A stretch of 64,000 nt of DNA from UBA11524 sp963590165 (lineage in GTDB: Bacteria > Bacillota > Clostridia > Christensenellales > Aristaeellaceae): contig CAVANO010000046.1 of NCBI GenBank assembly GCA_963590165.1, forward strand, positions 10,289-74,288. The letters run 5' to 3'. The notes beneath the pieces are model-generated. The model ran no database searches. It was not told where the DNA came from and saw only the letters and a program-made list of their open reading frames with translations. How positions within the stretch are numbered: the first letter of the stretch is position 1; every line of letters starts with the position of its first letter. Positions 33,577 through 43,244 of this stretch are shown here, piece by piece. The translations under genes were made by a program, and so were the position numbers.

Positions 33577-34776
33577 ATGTGTGAAAGCATTCGGATAAAA
33601 TTGGAACATTTTGTTGAAAACAACGAAATTGCCGGTGCAGTCGTGCTTGTACGCAAGGAAGGAAAGCTGGTTTGCGAGTGTGCAACAGGCTATGCTGACC
33701 TATCGACAAAGGAACCAGTGAACAAGAAAACAATTTTTCGTCTTGCATCGATGTCAAAGCCGATCTGCGCGATTGCGATGATGCAGCTTGTCGAGAGTGG
33801 CAAGGCGGGGCTGTACGATCCGATCAGCAAATATATTCCGGAATTTGCCCACATGAAGGTATGCAAGGAAAAGCTATCAGATGATGCTTATGCACCTGAT
33901 CCGGAAAATCCGACGAATTCCGGTATCAAAAAGGAAATCCGTGATGCCATGGAATATGTTCCGGCACAACGCAATCTGACAGTTTTTGACTTGCTCAATC
34001 ATAGCAGCGGATTGGGCATGGGACCTATGGGGTGCACAATGCTTGAGGAAATCAAGGCGAATGGCGATACTGTGCAGGAACGGGCAAGAAAGTATGCCTC
34101 GTTGCCGCTTGATTTTCAACCGGGAACCGCATCAGGGTACAGCGCTGTGGCGAATTTCGAGGTGATTGAGGCAATTGTTGAGATCATTTCCGACGAAGCG
34201 TATCCGGAATATCTGAACAACCATATTTTTAAGCCGATGGGGATCACGGACATGGGCTATTTCCTGACGGCAGAGCAGCAAAAGAGGATTCCTCGCCTTT
34301 ACGAATATACGGATGGAGCACTGAAGGATGTCAGCGATACCGACAAGACGTGGAAGTGCATGGATCCGCTGATTACCGGTCATCCATCTGCATCGGCAGG
34401 CCTTTATGGTTCCATGGAGGAGTACGAGAAAATAGCCCATATGCTGCTGAATCGTGGTAAATGGGGAAATTGGCAAATTCTGAAGCCTGACACGGTTGAC
34501 ATGATGGCAGGCAAGGGTATCTCTCATGACAGTCGTCTGTTTGCACCGATTTACTGGGGGCTGGGCATGTCTGTGATGGAATTTCCGGAAATGATCTCTT
34601 CTGCTAGGGCAGTTGGCAGTTTCGGATGGTCCGGTGCGTACGGCACGCATATGGTGGTGGATCCTAAAAACAATCTGGAGTTTGTTTTGGGTGTCAGCCG
34701 TTCGAACATTGGCGGAGCAGGATCGTATGTTTCCTTTGCGGTGGAAGATGCGGTGAAGGAAACGTTCTTAGCATGA
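33577..34776 (+). CDS. Beta-lactamase-fold serine hydrolase (esterase/peptidase S12-like)
   Basis: Encodes 399 residues from ATG 33577, which has AAGGAAG upstream; an in-frame TTG at 33550 is less likely. There is no signal peptide. The SxxK motif is S58-M-S-K61, a YSAVANFEVIEAI stretch supplies the Tyr of the Y-x-N/S motif, and GWSGAYG replaces the HTG/KTG triad motif. This is the pattern of class C beta-lactamase-related esterases (EstB-like). In this operon, an ester-hydrolysing role on imported acylated sugars is more plausible than antibiotic resistance. Confidence 0.8.
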   Translation: MCESIRIKLEHFVENNEIAGAVVLVRKEGKLVCECATGYADLSTKEPVNKKTIFRLASMSKPICAIAMMQLVESGKAGLYDPISKYIPEFAHMKVCKEKLSDDAYAPDPENPTNSGIKKEIRDAMEYVPAQRNLTVFDLLNHSSGLGMGPMGCTMLEEIKANGDTVQERARKYASLPLDFQPGTASGYSAVANFEVIEAIVEIISDEAYPEYLNNHIFKPMGITDMGYFLTAEQQKRIPRLYEYTDGALKDVSDTDKTWKCMDPLITGHPSASAGLYGSMEEYEKIAHMLLNRGKWGNWQILKPDTVDMMAGKGISHDSRLFAPIYWGLGMSVMEFPEMISSARAVGSFGWSGAYGTHMVVDPKNNLEFVLGVSRSNIGGAGSYVSFAVEDAVKETFLA

Positions 34777-34801
34777 TGAAGGACAGAATGGGAGGAACAA
34801 G

Positions 34802-36835
34802 ATGAAAATCTATGTCGATGGGCGCGCGGAAAATAATGGAATGGGCACACAGAATTCTCCTTTTCGGACGATTTCTGCGGCTGCAGAGATTGCACAGCCG
34901 GGCGATGAGGTATTGGTTGCACCGGGTGTATACAGGGAAGAAGTCAATCCTCGCAACGGCGGAACGGAGAGTGCACGAATTACCTATCGATCAATTGAGC
35001 CGTTGGCAGCACATATCACTGGTGCAGAACGTGTGAACAGTTGGAAACAACTGGATGAAAATGTGTGGACAGCAAGAATCCCAAACGGTGTGTTTGGAAA
35101 TTACAATCCGTTTACAACGTTGGTTAAGGGCGATTGGTATATTGCGTTCTTTGTGGCGCATACAGGCGATGTGTACCTAAACGAAAAATCTATGTACGAG
35201 GTGTTGTCGCTGGAGGAAGTACGCCATCCCCAAAAGAGCGTCACCTCGTGGGATCCTGAATTTTCTGTTTATGTCTGGTATACGGAGCAGAATAAAGAAA
35301 CGAATGAAACCATTCTGTATGCGAATTTTCATGGCAGGGATCCGAATGCGGAAAACGTAGAGATCAGTGTCCGTAGGCATTGCTTTTATCCGGCGGAGGA
35401 AGGGAAAGGATATATTACGCTTTCCGGCTTCCAGGTCAGTCAGGCGGCAACGCAATGGGCACCGCCGACTGCTTATCAGGAAGGCATGGTCGGTCCGCAT
35501 TGGTCAAAAGGTTGGATAATTGAAAATTGCGAAATCTATGAGTCGAAATGCAGCGGCATCTCGCTGGGAAAATACCTGCAAAAGAATAACGACAACAAGT
35601 GGCTGAAATGGAAGTACAAGGATGGAACGCAGACGGAACGCGAATGCATCTGTCAGGCATCCTATGAGGGGTGGGACAAAGAACATGTAGGCAGTCACAT
35701 TGTACGGAACTGCGATATCCATGATTGTGGCCAAACCGGTATTGTCGGTCATTTGGGCGGTGTTTTCTCGTTGATTGAGAACAATCATATCCATCATATC
35801 AACAATAAACAAAATCTGGCCGGTGCGGAGATTGGGGGCATAAAGATGCATGCAGCCATTGATGTCGTTATCCGTGGGAATCATATTCATCATTGTACTC
35901 GCGGCATATGGCTTGACTGGCAAGCACAGGGCACACGAGTGACTGGAAACCTGTTGCATGATAATTGCCTGCCGGAAGTGCATAAAGTATGCCGGGAAAC
36001 ATTTCTGGCTATGGGCGAAGATCTTTTTGTAGAGGTTTCTCATGGACCGACCTTGATTGACAACAATATTTTCCTTTCTGACCGTGCACTGAAACTTGCT
36101 GCACAGGGAATTGCTGTCGTTCATAATTTGATTGCAGGTTCGCTGGTGGCGGTTGGTATTGGTACGGATAACGGTGCACCTGATTTGCCGTCCCCACGGT
36201 ATACGCCGTATCATGTGCCGCATGGAACGCAAATTGCTGGATTCATGACTTTCCTGCATGGCGATGCGCGTTTTTATAACAATATCTTTTTGCAGCAGCC
36301 TATCCGTGATTTCATGGCGGATGCAGAAAAAAGAATGAGCACAGATGGAAATCGCTGGGACGATGGGCATGTTCATGTCGGCCTGGATGGCTATAACGGC
36401 TATCCGACGGAGGAAATGTGGAAGAAACGCTATGAAGGCTATTGCGGCATGGGCGCTGATACGGGCAATCTGTATTATGATCATCTACCTGTCTGGGCAT
36501 CGGGTAATGTGTATTTCAATGGCGCACAGCCGTGGGAAAAAGAAAAGGATGCGTTGGCAATTGAGGACGGGAATGTATCAGTGAAGGTAATACAGAGACA
36601 GGACGGCTGGTATTTGGAGACCAACCTCTATGAGCTGCTTCCAGCACAGTCATTGCCGGTTATGTCAACGAAGACACTGGGCATGGCGTTCGAGCCGGAA
36701 GAGCGATTTGAAAATCCGGACGGCACGGAAATTATTCTTCAGCAGGATTTTCTGGGGAATCATCGTGGCTGCACGGTCATTTCCGGACCGTTTGTCTCTG
36801 CAAATGCTGCAAAAAACAGGGTGACCTGCTGGTAA
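34802..36835 (+). CDS. GH120 beta-xylosidase (right-handed beta-helix)
   Basis: Encodes 677 residues without signal peptide; start 34802 after GGGAGGAACAAG. The text matches my memory of the GH120 enzyme XylC of Thermoanaerobacterium: N-terminal YVDGRAENNGMGT, a GDEVLVAPGVYREEV segment, WAPPTAYQEGMVGPHWSKGW, KMHAAIDVVIRGNHIHHC, and the catalytic stretch GIWLDWQAQGTRV (Asp372, nucleophile) and DLFVEVSHGP (Glu411, acid/base). About 16 more residues separate the two catalytic residues than in XylC. The fold is a parallel beta-helix. It should release xylose from xylo-oligosaccharides inside the cell after import. Confidence 0.9.
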   Translation: MKIYVDGRAENNGMGTQNSPFRTISAAAEIAQPGDEVLVAPGVYREEVNPRNGGTESARITYRSIEPLAAHITGAERVNSWKQLDENVWTARIPNGVFGNYNPFTTLVKGDWYIAFFVAHTGDVYLNEKSMYEVLSLEEVRHPQKSVTSWDPEFSVYVWYTEQNKETNETILYANFHGRDPNAENVEISVRRHCFYPAEEGKGYITLSGFQVSQAATQWAPPTAYQEGMVGPHWSKGWIIENCEIYESKCSGISLGKYLQKNNDNKWLKWKYKDGTQTERECICQASYEGWDKEHVGSHIVRNCDIHDCGQTGIVGHLGGVFSLIENNHIHHINNKQNLAGAEIGGIKMHAAIDVVIRGNHIHHCTRGIWLDWQAQGTRVTGNLLHDNCLPEVHKVCRETFLAMGEDLFVEVSHGPTLIDNNIFLSDRALKLAAQGIAVVHNLIAGSLVAVGIGTDNGAPDLPSPRYTPYHVPHGTQIAGFMTFLHGDARFYNNIFLQQPIRDFMADAEKRMSTDGNRWDDGHVHVGLDGYNGYPTEEMWKKRYEGYCGMGADTGNLYYDHLPVWASGNVYFNGAQPWEKEKDALAIEDGNVSVKVIQRQDGWYLETNLYELLPAQSLPVMSTKTLGMAFEPEERFENPDGTEIILQQDFLGNHRGCTVISGPFVSANAAKNRVTCW

Positions 36836-36858
36836 GGTTTCATGAGGGGAGAAAAAAC

Positions 36859-37938
36859 ATGGCTTACAATCACTTCTATCCGGGAAGAGTATGGCTTGAC
36901 ACGGAAGGAAAACGGATTCAGGCACATGGCGGCTCTGTAATATTCATCGATGGAACCTATTATTTTTACGGTGAAAACAAGGAGAAAACCGATGGAAAGA
37001 ACGGCATATGGCATTGGGGCGTTCGAGCATATGCTTCTAAAGATCTGTACAATTGGACAGACTGCGGGCTGATTATTCCGCCTGAACCGGACAACGAACG
37101 TTCCGTTCTTCATCCGGCGATGATGACAGACAGACCGCATATTATTTATAATGCAAGGACGAGGAAGTTTGTTGCATGGCTGAAAACCATGCAGAAAAAC
37201 GGCGAGCAAACAGAAACCGTTATGGTAGCGAATCACTTTCTTGGTCCCTATACGAAGGTGCGTGAGAATATCAGACCGCTGAACATGAATGCCGGCGATT
37301 TTGACCTTGCTGTTGCACCGGACGGTAAAGCGTACTATTATTTTGAAAGGGTGCATAGTGAAACGATCTGCGCTGATCTGACAGCAGATTATACAGATGT
37401 AACGGGATATTACAGTACGCATTTTTCGCACCCATGGCCGCCATTTGTTCGGGAAGGAACGGCGCATTTCATGCGGAAAGGTAAGCACTATTTGATCACT
37501 TCCGGCACAACCGGTTATTTGCCGAATCCATCCGAGGTGGCAATTGCTGACACATGGCATGGTCCGTATCGGGTGCTGGGGAATCCGCATCCGACGGATG
37601 AAAGCAATACGTCCTTTCACTCGCAAATATCCTCTGTATTCAAGGTGCAGGGAAAAAAGGATCTCTACATAGCCGCAGCAGATCGCTGGCGGCCACTGGA
37701 AATGCATTTGCAGTATGCAGAATACGGAAAAATGTTCGAAACGATTTTTGATCCGGATGCTGACAAATCCCATCTGCAGAAGATGGAAAACAAATTTCCC
37801 TATGATGCGAATAATAACACAGCAATTGCAGATTATGTGTGGCTTCCGTTGCGCTTTGTTGAGCCGTGCACATCCTATCCTGAGGGCATGGTGCTGATCG
37901 ATTGGCATGACGAGTGGTCGCTTGATGATTATGAATGA
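36859..37938 (+). CDS. GH43-like five-bladed beta-propeller glycosidase
   Basis: Encodes 359 residues, cytoplasmic; start 36859 after GGGGAGAAAAAAC. The text shows the propeller pattern (IQAHGGSVIFIDGTYYFYGENK, YASKDLYNWTDCG, FDLAVAPDGKAYYYFE, REGTAHFMRKGKHYLITSG, DTWHGPYRVLGNP). The first blade has QAHGG where ordinary GH43 enzymes carry a catalytic Asp, the pattern of the exo-beta-1,3-galactanase-like subfamily (GH43_24 or a neighbour), in which the usual base is replaced. A role on arabinogalactan or galactan side chains is plausible. Its specificity is uncertain, and a relative in another subfamily is possible. Confidence 0.7.
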   Translation: MAYNHFYPGRVWLDTEGKRIQAHGGSVIFIDGTYYFYGENKEKTDGKNGIWHWGVRAYASKDLYNWTDCGLIIPPEPDNERSVLHPAMMTDRPHIIYNARTRKFVAWLKTMQKNGEQTETVMVANHFLGPYTKVRENIRPLNMNAGDFDLAVAPDGKAYYYFERVHSETICADLTADYTDVTGYYSTHFSHPWPPFVREGTAHFMRKGKHYLITSGTTGYLPNPSEVAIADTWHGPYRVLGNPHPTDESNTSFHSQISSVFKVQGKKDLYIAAADRWRPLEMHLQYAEYGKMFETIFDPDADKSHLQKMENKFPYDANNNTAIADYVWLPLRFVEPCTSYPEGMVLIDWHDEWSLDDYE

Positions 37939-37951
37939 GAGGAACGAGACA

Positions 37952-40492
37952 ATGCTTCTGACGGAACTGAAAGTGAATCAGATTAAAACACCGATCGGGT
38001 ATTGCCTGAATCCTCTGTCCTTTTCATGGAAGGTTACGGGAGCAGTCGGAAAGCAACAACGCTGGGCAAGAATCTGCATTTACCAGGATTTGAACTTGAT
38101 CTATGATAGTGGTGAAAAGGCAGAGGCAAATAGCCTCGATTTCCCGGTTGATATGGCATTGCAACCTCGAACTAGATACACATGGACGCTGGAGGTGACA
38201 ACAGATTCGGGTGAAACAGCGCATGCGCAAAGCTGGTTTGAGACTGGCAAGATGGATGAAACATGGTTTGCCAAGTGGATTTCACCTGACGATGCGGCGG
38301 GAATGAATCCCGTAGTGAAAAAGAGGTTCTTTTTTGTACCTGATACGGAGCAAACGGAAGGCAGGCTGTATATCTGCGGGCTTGGTATCTACGAGGCTTT
38401 TCTAAACGGGCAGAAGGTCGGCGATGAGCTTCTTGCACCGGGGTATCATTCCTATGACTTACATGTGCAGTCAAATACGTATGATGTTTCTGGACTGCTC
38501 AAGGCAGGGGAGAATGAACTGTGCATTGTTCTGGGTGAAGGCTGGTTTAAGGGAAGCTTCGGGTTTGACCGAATCAGCAATTTGTACGGCGATAGACTTT
38601 ATGCGATTGCGGAGCTTTATGCCGGCGGAAAAGGGCAAGTGCTGCGCCTGCAGACGATGACGGATGAAACATGGACGACCTGCCGGTCTCCCATCACATT
38701 TGCCGGCATTTACGATGGCGAATGCTATGATGCGCGGCTTGAAAAGGAATGCGATGAGCAATATCCTGTGTATCTTCAGCAGCCCAAAGTGAGTGCGCTG
38801 AGTGATCGCTACAGCCTACCTGTCGTTAGGAAGGAAAAGTTGCAGTCGAAGCTGATTTGGACGCCGAAACATGAAGCTGTACTTGATTTTGGCCAAAATA
38901 TGACAGGATGGGTCGAATTTGATGCAAAACTGCCAAAAAATGTGAAAATTCGCCTGACGGCTGGAGAGATACTGCAGGACGGCTGCTTCTATCACGAAAA
39001 TTACCGAACAGCAAAGGCAGAGTATATCTATATTTCTTCCGGAAAATTCGCACATGTTCGACCGCATTTCACATATTATGCCTTCCGCTATATGAAGGTT
39101 GAATATGAGGATGAGGCAGGAAACTCGCTTCCGGCGGAAACGATGATGCAGTATCATCCGCATGCGGACGAAATGAATGCATGGCATATCAGAAGCGACA
39201 TTGACCAAATCGGCACCATTCGGACGGGAAACGAAAAGGTGAATCAACTCTTCGCGAATGTGCTTTGGAGTCAGAAAGATAATTTCTTGGATGTACCAAC
39301 TGATTGTCCACAGCGCGACGAACGGCTTGGTTGGACAGGTGATGCTCAGGTGTTTTCCGATACGGCATGTTACAACATGGATACGCCTGCATTTTACAGG
39401 AAGTATCTGTGGGATATGCGCGCAGAGCAGGAAGCAGCTGGCGGCGCAGGCGTCAATGTGGTGCCGCTGCTCAAGCATGGGATGTTACTGGAGAAGGCAG
39501 TCTGTCCATGGGCAGATGCCGCGGTGATTATCCCATGGAATGTATATCGACATTACGGCAACCGAAGCCTGCTGGCAGAATGTTATCCGGGCATGAAAGC
39601 ATGGGTGGACTACCAGTGGGCACGAGATGAACGCACCGGCAGAGAAAGGCTTATCCACGATGGTTTCCATTTTGCAGATTGGCTTGCATTGGACAATCCG
39701 CAGCCTGGACCGCTGGGCGCAACGGATCCTTATTTTATTGCAAGTGTGTATTATATGGAGTGCGCAGAGCTGCTTACCCACGCTGCACATGATCTGGGGA
39801 AATCGGAGGATGAAGAAAAGTACGGCGTTCTTGCGGCAGAGATTCGTCAAGCGATTAGCAGGAAATATTTAGATAAAGGAAACAGCACCTGCGAAACGCA
39901 AACGGCGGAAGCAATGATTATTGCCTTTGGACTGGATCCGGCGAATAACGCGGAGCACGGCAGAAAATTGGCTGAGATGATTCAGAATAATGGCGGTCAT
40001 CTGAACACTGGATTTGTCGGAACGCCTTTTCTGTGCCCGGCGCTGACAAAGGGCGGACAAAATGATACGGCAGTGAGTCTGCTGTTGAATGAGTCATATC
40101 CCGGTTGGCTGTATGCAGTCAACATGGGTGCGACTACAATCTGGGAACGCTGGAATTCGGTTGAGGCGGATGGTCATATGAATTCGGAAGGAATGAACAG
40201 CCTGAATCATTATGCTTATGGCAGCATTGAAGGCTGGGTTTATGCCGATGTGTGCGGAATTCGCCCGCTGATGCCGGGATACAGGAGAGCTTCGATTAAG
40301 CCACATCCAGATCGACGCTTGAAGTTTGCGGACATGATGCTGAATACTGCGGCAGGGCGCTATCGGGTGATGTGGCGGTATGCGGATGATGAAAGAATTT
40401 CTTATGAAATTGAAATTCCGTTCGGTGCAGAAGCAGAGGTGACACTGAATGGTGAAACAAGAACGCTGTTAAGTGGTCAATATGTCTTTTGA
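37952..40492 (+). CDS. GH78 alpha-L-rhamnosidase
   Basis: Encodes 846 residues, no signal peptide. ATG 37952 is selected because GAGAGGA precedes it at proper spacing. Domain order follows the family: a fibronectin-like N-terminus (about 1-110), the N-terminal beta-sandwich with GLGIYEAFLNGQKVGDE and GEGWFKG, a second sandwich (LDFGQNMTGWVEF), the (alpha/alpha)6 barrel with VPTDCPQRDERLGWTGDAQ (the family's catalytic acid region) and a WERWNS motif, then a C-terminal beta-domain. It removes terminal rhamnose from pectic rhamnogalacturonan, arabinogalactan or rhamnosylated glycosides. The presence in this operon suggests the target glycan carries rhamnose. Confidence 0.93.
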   Translation: MLLTELKVNQIKTPIGYCLNPLSFSWKVTGAVGKQQRWARICIYQDLNLIYDSGEKAEANSLDFPVDMALQPRTRYTWTLEVTTDSGETAHAQSWFETGKMDETWFAKWISPDDAAGMNPVVKKRFFFVPDTEQTEGRLYICGLGIYEAFLNGQKVGDELLAPGYHSYDLHVQSNTYDVSGLLKAGENELCIVLGEGWFKGSFGFDRISNLYGDRLYAIAELYAGGKGQVLRLQTMTDETWTTCRSPITFAGIYDGECYDARLEKECDEQYPVYLQQPKVSALSDRYSLPVVRKEKLQSKLIWTPKHEAVLDFGQNMTGWVEFDAKLPKNVKIRLTAGEILQDGCFYHENYRTAKAEYIYISSGKFAHVRPHFTYYAFRYMKVEYEDEAGNSLPAETMMQYHPHADEMNAWHIRSDIDQIGTIRTGNEKVNQLFANVLWSQKDNFLDVPTDCPQRDERLGWTGDAQVFSDTACYNMDTPAFYRKYLWDMRAEQEAAGGAGVNVVPLLKHGMLLEKAVCPWADAAVIIPWNVYRHYGNRSLLAECYPGMKAWVDYQWARDERTGRERLIHDGFHFADWLALDNPQPGPLGATDPYFIASVYYMECAELLTHAAHDLGKSEDEEKYGVLAAEIRQAISRKYLDKGNSTCETQTAEAMIIAFGLDPANNAEHGRKLAEMIQNNGGHLNTGFVGTPFLCPALTKGGQNDTAVSLLLNESYPGWLYAVNMGATTIWERWNSVEADGHMNSEGMNSLNHYAYGSIEGWVYADVCGIRPLMPGYRRASIKPHPDRRLKFADMMLNTAAGRYRVMWRYADDERISYEIEIPFGAEAEVTLNGETRTLLSGQYVF

Positions 40493-40520
40493 TGGTTCAT
40501 GGATGATGAGGAGGAGCAAG

Positions 40521-42218
40521 ATGAATCAGTTTTCTCATGAACGGGTCAATGGTTTCCTTCACACGGAAGGAAGAAAGATGGTAAACGGAAACGGAGAAAA
40601 GGTTATTCTTCGGGGCTGGGCACTTGGCGGATGGTTGAATCCGGAAGGATATATGAATGGTGGCGTTCCGTTATTTGTCGAGGTGGGGAAGTTTACAGAC
40701 TTTGCGCTGCCGAGGCGCTTTGAACGTGGCAGGACGGTGGAGGCAACTGTGCGCGAGCTGTGTGGAACGGAGTATGCAAAGCATTTCGTTCGGGAATGGC
40801 GCAACAATTACATTACGGAGGACGATATCCGGGCAATTGCGGAAATGGGATATAACTCGATCCGTCTGCCAGTCAGCGCACGATTGCTTTTGAAAGAAGA
40901 ACCCGGCATTGAGTGGGTGGAGGAAACCTTCGAACTTCTTGAGCGAGTGTTTGACTGGTGCGAAAATTACCGGATGTATGTCGTTGTTGATATGCATGGA
41001 GCACCGGGTGGACAATCAGCGTTGGCTTGCGATGACGGTCTGGACAATCGACCGCATACTTTCATGGAGCCGGAAAGCCGCGAGAGGTCGATACTGATTT
41101 GGGAGGAACTTGCAAAACGATACCATGACCGTTGGATTATCGGCGGATGGGATCTCCTGAACGAGCCGCTGTCTGGACCGGATTGCCGCAAATATTTGCC
41201 AGAACTAGTCAAATTCTATGATGAAGCAGTTGAACGGATTCGCAAGTATGATGTTCATCATATGGTGACGCTGGAAGGTAGTATATTTGCCATGGATATG
41301 GATATTTTTGACCATGACTATGATCCGCAGTATCATAATTGGTGCATTCATATTCACTATTATGATTTTTCGCCGGAAGCGCGGACTTTGTACCGCTATT
41401 TGGATAGAAGCATCGCATGCAATGTTCCGATTTGGATTGGTGAAGGCGGAAGCAACCCGGTTAGCAATTCAATATTCTATGAAATTGCTGCAACATATGA
41501 TATTGGCTATTGCCTGTTTACATGGAAAATTGCGGATGACCCGCTCGAGCATGCCAGAGGCGCAGCTCGTTATCCGCTGCCGAAGGAGTGGGAAAGAATT
41601 CGAGGCTTCATTCGCCGAGGCGAAGCACGACCTTCTTATGCGGAATCGCAACGGATTATGGATGAATACCTGGAAAATCTGAAGTTATGCAGATGCAGGA
41701 TTGACCGCCAGCACAATCAATATGACCTCCGTCAGCCGGGAATCAGTTTGCCTGCAGTCGGTTTTGACCAAGGCAGTGCTGTCGGAACGGGCTGGGCTTA
41801 TGGCAATGCCTTTGCCTACCGCACCGAGGAAGACATGAAAATGCCACTACGCCCGGGCATTATGCCGCAGCAGATTGAAATTGTTCCGACTGGAGAAACA
41901 CTTCGCCCTGCGAGCCCGTTGACGGATCTTTGCCTGGAACTTCGGAAGAACGAGCGAGTTTCCTATACGATTCGCGATGTCAAGGAACGGTGCTTTGTTC
42001 AAATGGATGGAAGAGGCTACGAAAATGCAGAATTAGAGATCACCTGCCGACATGACGAGAAAATGTCAGACAAAACAAATCTCATTCGTGTGCCGGGAAA
42101 GGCGAACCATCAGCAGCTTGCTCTCCTTGAAAGGGGTGAAGAGTGGACGGTGATCATAAAGGTACTTGCAGGATATGTACAATTGGATGAGATTCATTTT
42201 GCAGTGGAAGCAGAGTAA
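40521..42218 (+). CDS. GH5-family beta-glycosidase with C-terminal beta domain
   Basis: Encodes 565 residues from ATG 40521, behind GAGGAGGAGC; its ORF overlaps the end of the GH78 gene only upstream of this start. No signal peptide is seen. The TIM barrel shows the typical YNSIRLPVS, YVVVDMHGAPGG, GWDLLNEP (acid/base E215) and PIWIGEGGSN (nucleophile E308) motifs. After about residue 395 comes a beta-rich domain of unknown role. Family 5 is broad (glucanase, mannanase, exo-glucosidase), and this cytoplasmic form may act on short imported oligosaccharides. It is the last gene of the plus-strand operon. Confidence 0.85.
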   Translation: MNQFSHERVNGFLHTEGRKMVNGNGEKVILRGWALGGWLNPEGYMNGGVPLFVEVGKFTDFALPRRFERGRTVEATVRELCGTEYAKHFVREWRNNYITEDDIRAIAEMGYNSIRLPVSARLLLKEEPGIEWVEETFELLERVFDWCENYRMYVVVDMHGAPGGQSALACDDGLDNRPHTFMEPESRERSILIWEELAKRYHDRWIIGGWDLLNEPLSGPDCRKYLPELVKFYDEAVERIRKYDVHHMVTLEGSIFAMDMDIFDHDYDPQYHNWCIHIHYYDFSPEARTLYRYLDRSIACNVPIWIGEGGSNPVSNSIFYEIAATYDIGYCLFTWKIADDPLEHARGAARYPLPKEWERIRGFIRRGEARPSYAESQRIMDEYLENLKLCRCRIDRQHNQYDLRQPGISLPAVGFDQGSAVGTGWAYGNAFAYRTEEDMKMPLRPGIMPQQIEIVPTGETLRPASPLTDLCLELRKNERVSYTIRDVKERCFVQMDGRGYENAELEITCRHDEKMSDKTNLIRVPGKANHQQLALLERGEEWTVIIKVLAGYVQLDEIHFAVEAE

Positions 42219-42789
42219 ATGACTCAAGGTAACACTGCACAATTCCACGGCGTTGCTGAATTGTGCTGAACCCCAATCGTCTTCAACTGTGAAAGATGTA
42301 CTAATCCACCATGCGGGTTGATGCGATGTTTGCGCAGATGCATACAGCAGCACTCGGGATGCTGAGTCCAGAAGAAGTCGAAACTATCCGTAAACCATGG
42401 CAAAAGCAGCGGGAGATGATCGGCTGCTATGGTGCTAATCGGGACACGCGTAGTGGGATGTCGACATTGTGATGATACAGTCCATGGGGGAGTGCGAACG
42501 AAAGCAAACCGTTGAACTGTGATTACTGCATCCTTAAGCGTTCGCCGGAAACATTACAAGAAGGCTGGGAAGATGGAAAAGAAACTGCAAGCCCCTTGCA
42601 AGAACTTCCGGACAATGGTATCATATGATCGTTTCCAGACCACCGCTTTTGCTATTGATAGCATCCCGTGATAGCTTTTTGATAGCAAAATGTAAAAGAC
42701 GACATGGAATAAGGATAATAGCTATTAAAATAAGCTAATAAAAGCTAAAATTACTACGCAGAAATGCTTAGATTAAAGCTTGAGTATCC

Positions 42790-42908
42790 CTGCCGCCGCA
42801 AAGCGTACAGAAATTGCCGGCGTAAAATGACGAACAGCCGAAATAAAATGGCGAGATTGCCGGAGAAAGATGGCAGTCTCGCCGATTTATATTGTCATGA
42901 AAAAGAAG
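42790..42908 (+). repeat. ~118-bp repeat, copy 1 (inverted relative to copy 2)
   Basis: This segment matches the reverse complement of 57623-57740 over about 118 bases with only a handful of mismatches. It contains an internal hairpin (GGCGAGATTGCC / GGCAGTCTCGCC around GGAGAAAGAT). It lies beside a transposase fragment and is probably the end of an insertion sequence or a MITE-like element. Confidence 0.8.
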
Positions 42909-42970
42909 GGAGAAGTGCAGAAACGAGATGTGGTATAATAAATCAAGAGATCGGAGTTTCAATTGGCGTA

Positions 42971-43232
42971 GCAGTCGACTATACATACAATCATCCGGAT
43001 TCTTGAGATGGAAGGCAAGGCTGAACCGGGGCTCCTGAAACGCACGACATTGCAGGATGCCCTTCAGCGCGAAGGATTCTCGTCAGGGATGATGAAAATT
43101 TATCGCGACCCATCCTGTGGTTCTCAACGCTTTCAGCGTGTGCACCGGAATGACCTCTGGCAGGGGGACATCAAATACGGACCGATGCTCAAAATCAACG
43201 GGTTGACCACGCCAACCTATCTTTCTTTCTAG
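42971..43232 (+). pseudogene. Fragment of a DDE-type transposase
   Basis: The frame reads TIIRILEMEGKAEPGLLKRT, then LQDALQREGFSSGMMKIYRD, and RFQRVHRNDLWQGDIKYGPM, matching the helix-turn-helix-to-catalytic-core junction of rve-domain transposases (IS481/Mu-like). W-x-G/S-D-I-K-Y-G carries the first catalytic Asp. It starts after a TAG and stops a few residues after TPTYLSF, where the remaining core is missing. It is a degraded insertion sequence fragment. Confidence 0.75.
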
Positions 43233-43244
43233 CCATATTATGCC

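Larger units (their letters stand above)
42219..43244. other. Intergenic region with mobile-element relics
   Basis: This 1.03-kb stretch has no intact gene. From 42219 to 42700 I see nothing clear, apart from a 53-codon open stretch at 42311-42472 without ribosome site. It then holds one copy of a repeat (42790-42908) and a transposase relic (42971-43232). Confidence 0.6.

Noticed and set aside
33577..34776. Antibiotic-resistance beta-lactamase
   Set aside because: The SxxK protein lacks a signal peptide and sits inside a glycan operon; the motifs fit class C-related esterases at least as well, so no resistance function is claimed.
42311..42472. A 53-codon open frame after the GH5 gene
   Set aside because: No ribosome site and no recognisable family; it lies in a degraded region. 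It may be the remnant of a gene, so it is mentioned only as part of the intergenic region.
42785..42910. CRISPR-like repeat because of the hairpin-containing repeat
   Set aside because: Only one copy is present at each site, without regularly spaced units, and the partner copy is inverted 15 kb away.
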